Shown here: positions 59,150 through 64,000 of the stretch, in pieces
Numbering within the stretch: position 1 is the stretch's first letter
Layout: the number at the start of each line of letters is the position of its first letter
NCBI GenBank assembly: GCA_028564705.1
Contig: JAPXFQ010001355.1
Location: forward strand, 1-64,000
Reading direction: 5' to 3'
From: Apricaphanius iberus
Lineage: Eukaryota; Chordata; Actinopteri; Cyprinodontiformes; Aphaniidae
DNA: 64,000 nucleotides
Notes under the pieces: generated by a model
The model's database searches: none
The model's input: only the letters and a program-made list of their open reading frames with translations
Told to the model about the DNA's origin: nothing
Translations under genes and position numbers: made by a program

Positions 59150-59880
59150 AACATATTCAATCAGGTATCTATTTTTTTTATTCATTTTAAATAAAATTCA
59201 TTCCGAACCAGCTCGATTGTGAACTACAAATAAAATGGAAATTAAATGACTGCACTTAAAATATGAATATTTAATCTATTGTGGCCAGAATTCACAATCC
59301 CACATGTTCCTCCTGCTCCACGTGGATATGAAATGCTCACCCATTGATGTGTAATCAAATAGTGTGATTGCTGCAGAGGTTATTGTCATGAGGTTTCGCA
59401 ATTTTTGTCCCGGAGAGATGACTTCTCATAGGGGTTTAGATGTTGTTCGTGAGGCTGGATCCATGTTCCACCGCCAAACTTACTGGAATTAAGCGCAATT
59501 TCAAACAAAGTTTTGAAATCACGGAGCTTTTCTCCAATCAAAGTGATCAGAAGTAAGAAAGAGTTTCAAGACGAGCTGTTTCCTGTAACACAAGCTATCA
59601 TTTCAGTTGGAGGAAATCATGCAGCATGCATAGGTGGTTGGCACAACCCCAGGCTCTTGGGAGCACCAGTAGTCAAAGCCTTAGCAACTCCTCAACGTGC
59701 TGTCAGCTGCAGGTTAGAGAGATGCATTGAGTGAACTGTCTTAGATTGATTTAATTACCTGTACTCTGTGCATAAAGTTGAAAACGTATGCACTTCTGGA
59801 TTAAGTGGTCAAAGGTATGAATTCTAATCTGTCAAAATGACCGATGGCCTACTGATTTTTCCATCAGCACTTTTCTGCCT
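59150..59880 (+). repeat. Dispersed repeat, copy B
   Basis: Uninterrupted relative of 24120-24424 plus 26704-26935. It shows the site in the family into which the hAT at 24433 inserted. Confidence 0.6.
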
Positions 59881-59974
59881 TGCATATTGTGTACAAGCAG
59901 GGATGGGGCCTTAGAAGTCAGTTTTCAATACATAGCACTAACATTTGTATAGCATTTATGTACAAATAAAAAAA

Positions 59975-60880
59975 TCCTATGCTGTTATGTGCTGGATTGT
60001 CTCAGGGGCCTCTTTGCATAGTCTACACCTTGGGTTTTGTCTGGTGTGGTGGATCTGTGCCTCGATCACTCTGGTGCTCAGAGCCTGCTCCTGTGCTACC
60101 AGGAATAGTGCCTCTGTTGTGTCCTCTAGGCCAGCCCTCTCTAGCCATTGGTAGGATTTCTTGAGATCAGCCACTTCAGTTATGTTCCAGCGGAACGTCC
60201 CATGTAGGGGGTTGTCCTCCCTTGATGGTTCCTCCTCCAGTACATCTTTATTTAACCATTGTCTCAGGCATTCACTGCAAAATCTGAAGGCTTTCAGTCT
60301 TTTTTTTTAATTCTGTCTGCAGAAAAAAAAAGTAAAACCAATTGTCAATAACTTCTGCACGAACTGGACTATTAGACTAAGAAAAAGTAAAAAGAAAAGT
60401 GAGTATTTTCGTTCCATGCCGTTCATGAACCACGCCAGGTATTCTAATAATAGTGCAAGCATTTAATTTTGCTTGTGTAGTTGTATGATATACAACTACA
60501 CAAGCAGTTCAGTTCAGTATATTATACTGAATAGGTAGTAACACATCAGATGATTGCTGGAGATAGGCTTGTGGAGGTATTTGGATGTGGCCACTCTCTT
60601 CGTTGCCTGTTCAAAGCTGCCATTTGGCCTGTGGTATTCCCAGGTACTTGTAACTGTCCTCAATGTCTGCTATTGTTCCCGCTGGGATGGAGATCCCTTG
60701 AGTGTGGACTACCTCACCTCACTTTGTGACCCCCCTACTACAATTACATCTCAATGTAATTGCTGTAGATCCTGGAGGTGTGGATCAGGGAGGCTATTTC
60801 CTATTTATTCTTAGCATACAGCTTGATGTTATCCATGTAGAGGAGGTGGCTGATCGTTGCCCTATTCCTGGCCAAGCCAA
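59975..60880 (-). pseudogene. REL-endonuclease-type LINE fragments
   Basis: On the - strand, 60880-60560 reads NRATISHLLYMDDIKLYAKN (the YMDD reverse-transcriptase active site) and, in other frames, ADIEDSYKYLGIPQ. Then 60300-59975 reads ITEVADLKKSYQWLERAGLE, TEALFLVAQEQALSTR and CRLCKEAPETIQHITAGC, the CCHC knuckle before a restriction-like endonuclease in R2/R4-group LINEs of fish. The stretch between, and the endonuclease, are missing and several frames are needed, so it is dead. Confidence 0.75.
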
Positions 60881-60896
60881 ATCAATCTATCTATCG

Positions 60897-62033
60897 TGCA
60901 TACCAAAAGTTTGGACACACCTTCCCATTCAATGCGTTTTCTTTATTTTCATGACTACATTGTAGATTCTCAATTAAGGGCATAAAAATCATGAATGAAC
61001 ACATAATGTATGGAATTACTGTATGTACTTAAACAAAGAGGGTGAAATAACTGAATACATGTGTTGTATTTTAGATTCGTCAAAGTAGCCACTGTGGTGG
61101 AAAAGATTGTGTGTCTGAGAGGCCTCGGATGAGGATGAAACAAAGTCTCAGTGGTCTTCGTACAAAAGTTTATTTTACATGCTGCATGGGGAGTCCTTAG
61201 GGAGGTCTGCCTTACTTCACAAATCACTGGTATACTGTATATACAAATACTGATTTAACCACATCCTATTGGATTTGTTGCTGATTGGTTCATTCCTCAG
61301 CTCTGAGAGAACAAATGACTTCATACATGGTTGTAACAGTATCAGCAGTTATGAGAAGATAACTAACACTCTGTTCTATGCATCAGAAGATAATCACAAG
61401 ACCAGTCACAGAACAACATGGGATATGTCAGCAGGTAATTACAAGATTTGTCATGAGGCAACATGGGATGTGTCATATGAGATAAATAGCTTATTGCAGT
61501 ACATGTATCAAACCAGCAAGCAATACTTTATCAAGAGACTGAGTGACACAATCAAACTTATAAATGTGTCAGCATAAGTAATAAGAACTGAGGACTAATT
61601 CAACAAAAATATGCAATGTTCAGTTAAGTAATGTTTTATCTAGGTACTGTGAGTAATGAATAGCTTGCAATAAAGATTTCCATAACAGCCACCCTTTCCT
61701 CTAATTACTACTTTGCATTCTCTTGAGCTTCAAGAGGTCGTCACCCAAAATTGTTTTCCAATAGTCTTGAAGGAGTTCCCAGAGATGCTTAGTACTTCTT
61801 GGCCCTTCTGCCTTCACTCTGCGGTTCAGCTCACCCCAAATCATCTCGATTGGGTTCATGTCCGGTGACTTTGTACGCCAGGTTATTTCACACTTTTTTG
61901 TAAGAGCACTACATAATTCCGTATGTGTTCATTCATAGTTTTGATGCCATCAGTAAGAATCTACAATGTACATAGTCATGAAAATAAAGAAAGTGCACTG
62001 ACTGAGAATGTATGTCCAATCTTTTGGCCTGTA
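60897..62033. mobile_element. Tc1-like non-autonomous element holding a solo LTR
   Basis: The left end (TACCAAAAGTTTGGACACAC, then CATGACTACATTGTAGATTC) and the right end (AGAATCTACAATGTACATAG, CCAATCTTTTGGCCTGTA) are inverted copies. The right part at 61688-61870 carries reverse-strand transposase N-terminal text (CATCTCGATTGGGTTCATGT). A 595-bp LTR plus its 5-bp duplication interrupts it. Confidence 0.8.
61093..61687 (+). mobile_element. Solo LTR, 595 bp
   Basis: Begins TGTGGTGG, ends CCATAACA, and is flanked by a perfect 5-bp duplication GCCAC (61088-61092 and 61688-61692). AATAAA occurs near the end on the + strand (61668) and also on the - strand (61168), so orientation is uncertain. 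The TG...CA ends and 5-bp target fit a Ty3-like or retroviral-type LTR left by recombination; no internal genes remain. An open frame of 102 codons inside it is not meaningful. Confidence 0.82.
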
Positions 62034-62070
62034 CTCTGTCTGTCTGTGTATATTTGTATATATAAATATA

Positions 62071-62812
62071 CTCCTTTCCACCGGACGCGTCAGCAGCATG
62101 TTACAGCAGCAGCATGTCATATGCAGCTGTTAGCCACCGCTGTAGTCAATATAATCCTATCCAACGGAGGCGAAAGCGGCACGAGTTTGCCCCGTCACAG
62201 GAGCCACATATCGCAGCACGTTTCTAAATATACGCGGCAATCCTATTTTCTACGCGGTACGCCTCTGAAACGTGTAAATTTCGACACGCTGGACAGGGGA
62301 AGACAGGAAATCAGACGACTCCACATCCAGAAATATTCAAAATAAAAGAAACGTGCTGCTTTCCATTTGCTTTCCTTAAAAAAAGGTCACAAGCTGTGCG
62401 GCCCGGTCAGTACCTCATGCGAGGATCTCATTTGTGTTTCATCAATGAGTACAACCGGTTGATCATTGAAGTTGAGAAGCACTCAATCCTGTATGACCCC
62501 AGTCACACTTTTTTATGAAGACATCAAGAAGGATAAAGCATGGAGTGACATATCTGCTGTTATGGGGCAAGATGGTGAGTTTATCCTTATGAACGTGAAT
62601 CCCCCCTATTCTATATGCACCCTTTCAGTAATGCTATCTAAATTAAATGTGCGTTGATAATAGATACTGTTTCGTGCTCTCTCGGTGAACGCTGCTTCCC
62701 TGCTGCTACACGCCTCATACTCCCCCAGTGGAAAGGACGAAGCAGCACAGTACACGGGCGAAATGTGCTGCTCCTGTAACATGCTGCTGACGAGTCTGGT
62801 GGAATGCCCGGA
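62071..62812. mobile_element. Harbinger-like element with a MADF exon
   Basis: CTCCTTTCCACCGGAC and GTCAGCAGCATGTTACAG at the left are mirrored at the right by CTGTAACATGCTGCTGAC and CTGGTGGAATGCC. The ends are imperfect and no target duplication is clear. The MADF scrap inside suggests PIF/Harbinger, whose elements encode such a helper gene. Confidence 0.55.
62447..62574 (+). pseudogene. MADF/Myb-SANT-like domain exon fragment
   Basis: Reads EYNRLIIEVEKHSILYDPSH, then after a one-base shift at a T-run near 62510, YEDIKKDKAWSDISAVMGQD, ending at a gtgagt donor (62575). L-I-x-x-V-x-x-x-x-x-LYD ... K-x-x-AW is the MADF pattern of DNA-binding helper proteins of Harbinger-type elements. Truncated and frameshifted. 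Confidence 0.7.
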
Positions 62813-63131
62813 TTAGAAATTGGGGAGGTGGTTGGCTCCATCACTATTTTTGTTGAATAGATTTTTGCACCTTAACTGGGCTCCGGAGACAGTTAATAAT
62901 ATTCAGGAAGCGGTGTTTGAATGGGAGATTATTACATTACGCTGCATTAGTATTAACGTCTGCAGTCCAGTGCTCTCATGTTCGCTCTGTGCTGTGTTTA
63001 TGTAGTTCGGTTAGTTCAGTAATTTGGACAATAAGCTATGGACAAAGTCATTTTAACATTGGGCTAGTGTAGTTATCAAATTGTGTATACTCGTGGGAGT
63101 TATTTGGAAGCCTAGGTTTAAGACAAAAGAA

Positions 63132-63595
63132 TTCTGTAGAGGTAGATATTTAAACATCTGTCAACATCTGCTAGGAGAAAATGGGCATTGGGAATGCTGG
63201 GCTTCAAAGGCAAATGAAGAAGAGCCATTCTGAAATTGGTGAAAAAGAGATCATGCCAGCATCTCTTTCCATTTGTGAGGGACTACATTCGCCAGGGGAC
63301 CACCTTGATTACCTACCAATGGAGGGGCTACATACATGAGTTGAATAACAATGGATACATTCATTTCTAAGTTAACCAGTATAGATTATTTGTAAATGCA
63401 AACACAGGAGCATACACTAAAACTATTGAACAGGCCTTTTCCAGATACAAGTCCCAATTCTGGAGATTGAGGGGAAAAAAGTCAGAAAAAATGCTAAAGG
63501 AACATGTGTCCTTCATTGAATGGACACATTGGTTGGCAAACTCAGTTAAAGATGGCACACTTGGAAATTTGTTGCATATTTGCATTTACTATAGA
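63132..63595 (+). pseudogene. Decayed Merlin-type transposase of a second lineage
   Basis: The frame set at 63182 reads WALGM, AILKLVKKRSCQHLFPFVRD, then YIRQGTTLITYQWRGY, NNGYIHF, a stop, NQYRLFVNANTGAYTKTIEQ and LKEHVSFIEWTHWL. It aligns along its length with exon 4 of the gene at 7500-10418 but only partly in sequence, so it is not a copy of that element. Stops at 63215-63217 and 63368-63370, an upstream frameshift and Tyr in place of the second catalytic Asp (ITYQW) show it is dead. No arms like those of the 1-12800 element surround it. Confidence 0.78.
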
Positions 63596-64000
63596 CAGAC
63601 ATACAGACAGGCAGACAGACAGCAGTGAAACAAGAAGGAAATAAGCATACAAATAAGCTAATTTTATATTTGTTTGTTGCATTTTTCATGTAATATTGGA
63701 ATTTTTCCAAGGACGACTGGCAGGTTCCAAAGAGCCCGGTGCCGTGCCAACCAACACTGCTTTCTGCTAAAGCTAGCCTATAGGTTGCGGGTCAGAGGAC
63801 GGGTCCTTCAGAGTCTTTCCGACTTCTGATCAATTCAATTGTAGAAGTGATCTAAGATTTTGTACATTTGGCTGATTTTTAGTGCGCCCTTGTACCGCAT
63901 TTTCAGCCACTAAAACAACATCCAAACTGCCATGAGAAGTCATCTGTTCGATGCAAAAAGCTTTTATGTGATCATGTTCTCTCAGGCTTTTCTTAAATCC
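63596..64000. other. No gene; short (CAGA)n tract
   Basis: A short imperfect CAGACAGA run at 63593-63622 follows the transposase relic. The rest shows nothing I can name. Confidence 0.5.

Noticed and set aside
61269..61577. 102-codon frame
   Set aside because: It lies inside the solo LTR.
1..64000. tRNA, rRNA or CRISPR features
   Set aside because: I saw no cloverleaf-like A/B boxes, rRNA segments or spaced direct-repeat arrays; the tandem repeats present are microsatellites and one degenerate 67-bp array.

Overview
The window is a stretch of teleost fish genome, most likely a percomorph. It is AT-rich, its genes are split by introns, and nearly all of it is transposable-element sequence typical of fish: hAT, Tc1, Harbinger, Merlin, Penelope, RTE, L1, L2/Rex-like and REL-type LINEs, solo LTRs, and (AT)n and (GATG)n microsatellites. 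I see one apparently intact host-type gene, one apparently intact transposase gene and many relics. I saw no tRNA or rRNA gene and no CRISPR array; the only RNA elements I can support are two hammerhead ribozymes.

Positions 1-12800 are one very large DNA transposon whose left end lies before the window. Its arms are long inverted repeats (1-2832 against 9669-12526, continuing to about 12800) built from GGTAATTACC-like subterminal modules. Two genes diverge from its centre. On the + strand is a four-exon, reading-frame-consistent Merlin/IS1016-type (ISXO2-like) DDE transposase (7500-10418). On the - strand is a CCDC106-like gene with a basic N-terminus, a leucine-rich coiled coil, an acidic/Lys-rich linker and a C-terminal domain (3839-6193, with two in-frame stops). 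The last transposase exon lies inside the inverted repeat, so a broken second copy sits in the left arm. Intron 2 of the transposase holds a Penelope-like element with a 13-bp target duplication and two inverted terminal segments, each encoding a minimal hammerhead ribozyme.

Positions 12800-43400 are a repeat graveyard with readable nesting. They hold a MITE (15.7-16.6 kb), a THAP-domain relic, an L1 fragment, a Harbinger derivative with a Myb/SANT-like start, and a hAT MITE (24433-26695) that contains a 5'-truncated RTE-like LINE. Next comes an L2/Rex-like LINE split by a 4.3-kb hAT carrying a BED-finger transposase (27151-31463) and again by a 963-bp hAT (31674-32636). A second RTE copy is split by a 1.74-kb poly(A)-tailed GC-rich retroelement (34844-36583).

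Positions 43956-51479 hold a PIM-family serine/threonine kinase gene on the - strand. Its eight exons have consistent splice phases and encode 380 residues; its introns have collected Tc1 and hAT insertions. From 52 kb to the end come dispersed repeats, a hAT MITE (56895-57887), REL-type LINE pieces, a Tc1 MITE holding a solo LTR (61093-61687), a Harbinger-like element with a MADF exon, and a decayed transposase of a second Merlin lineage (63132-63595).

Most genes here therefore serve transposition. The kinase is the only good candidate for a cellular function.
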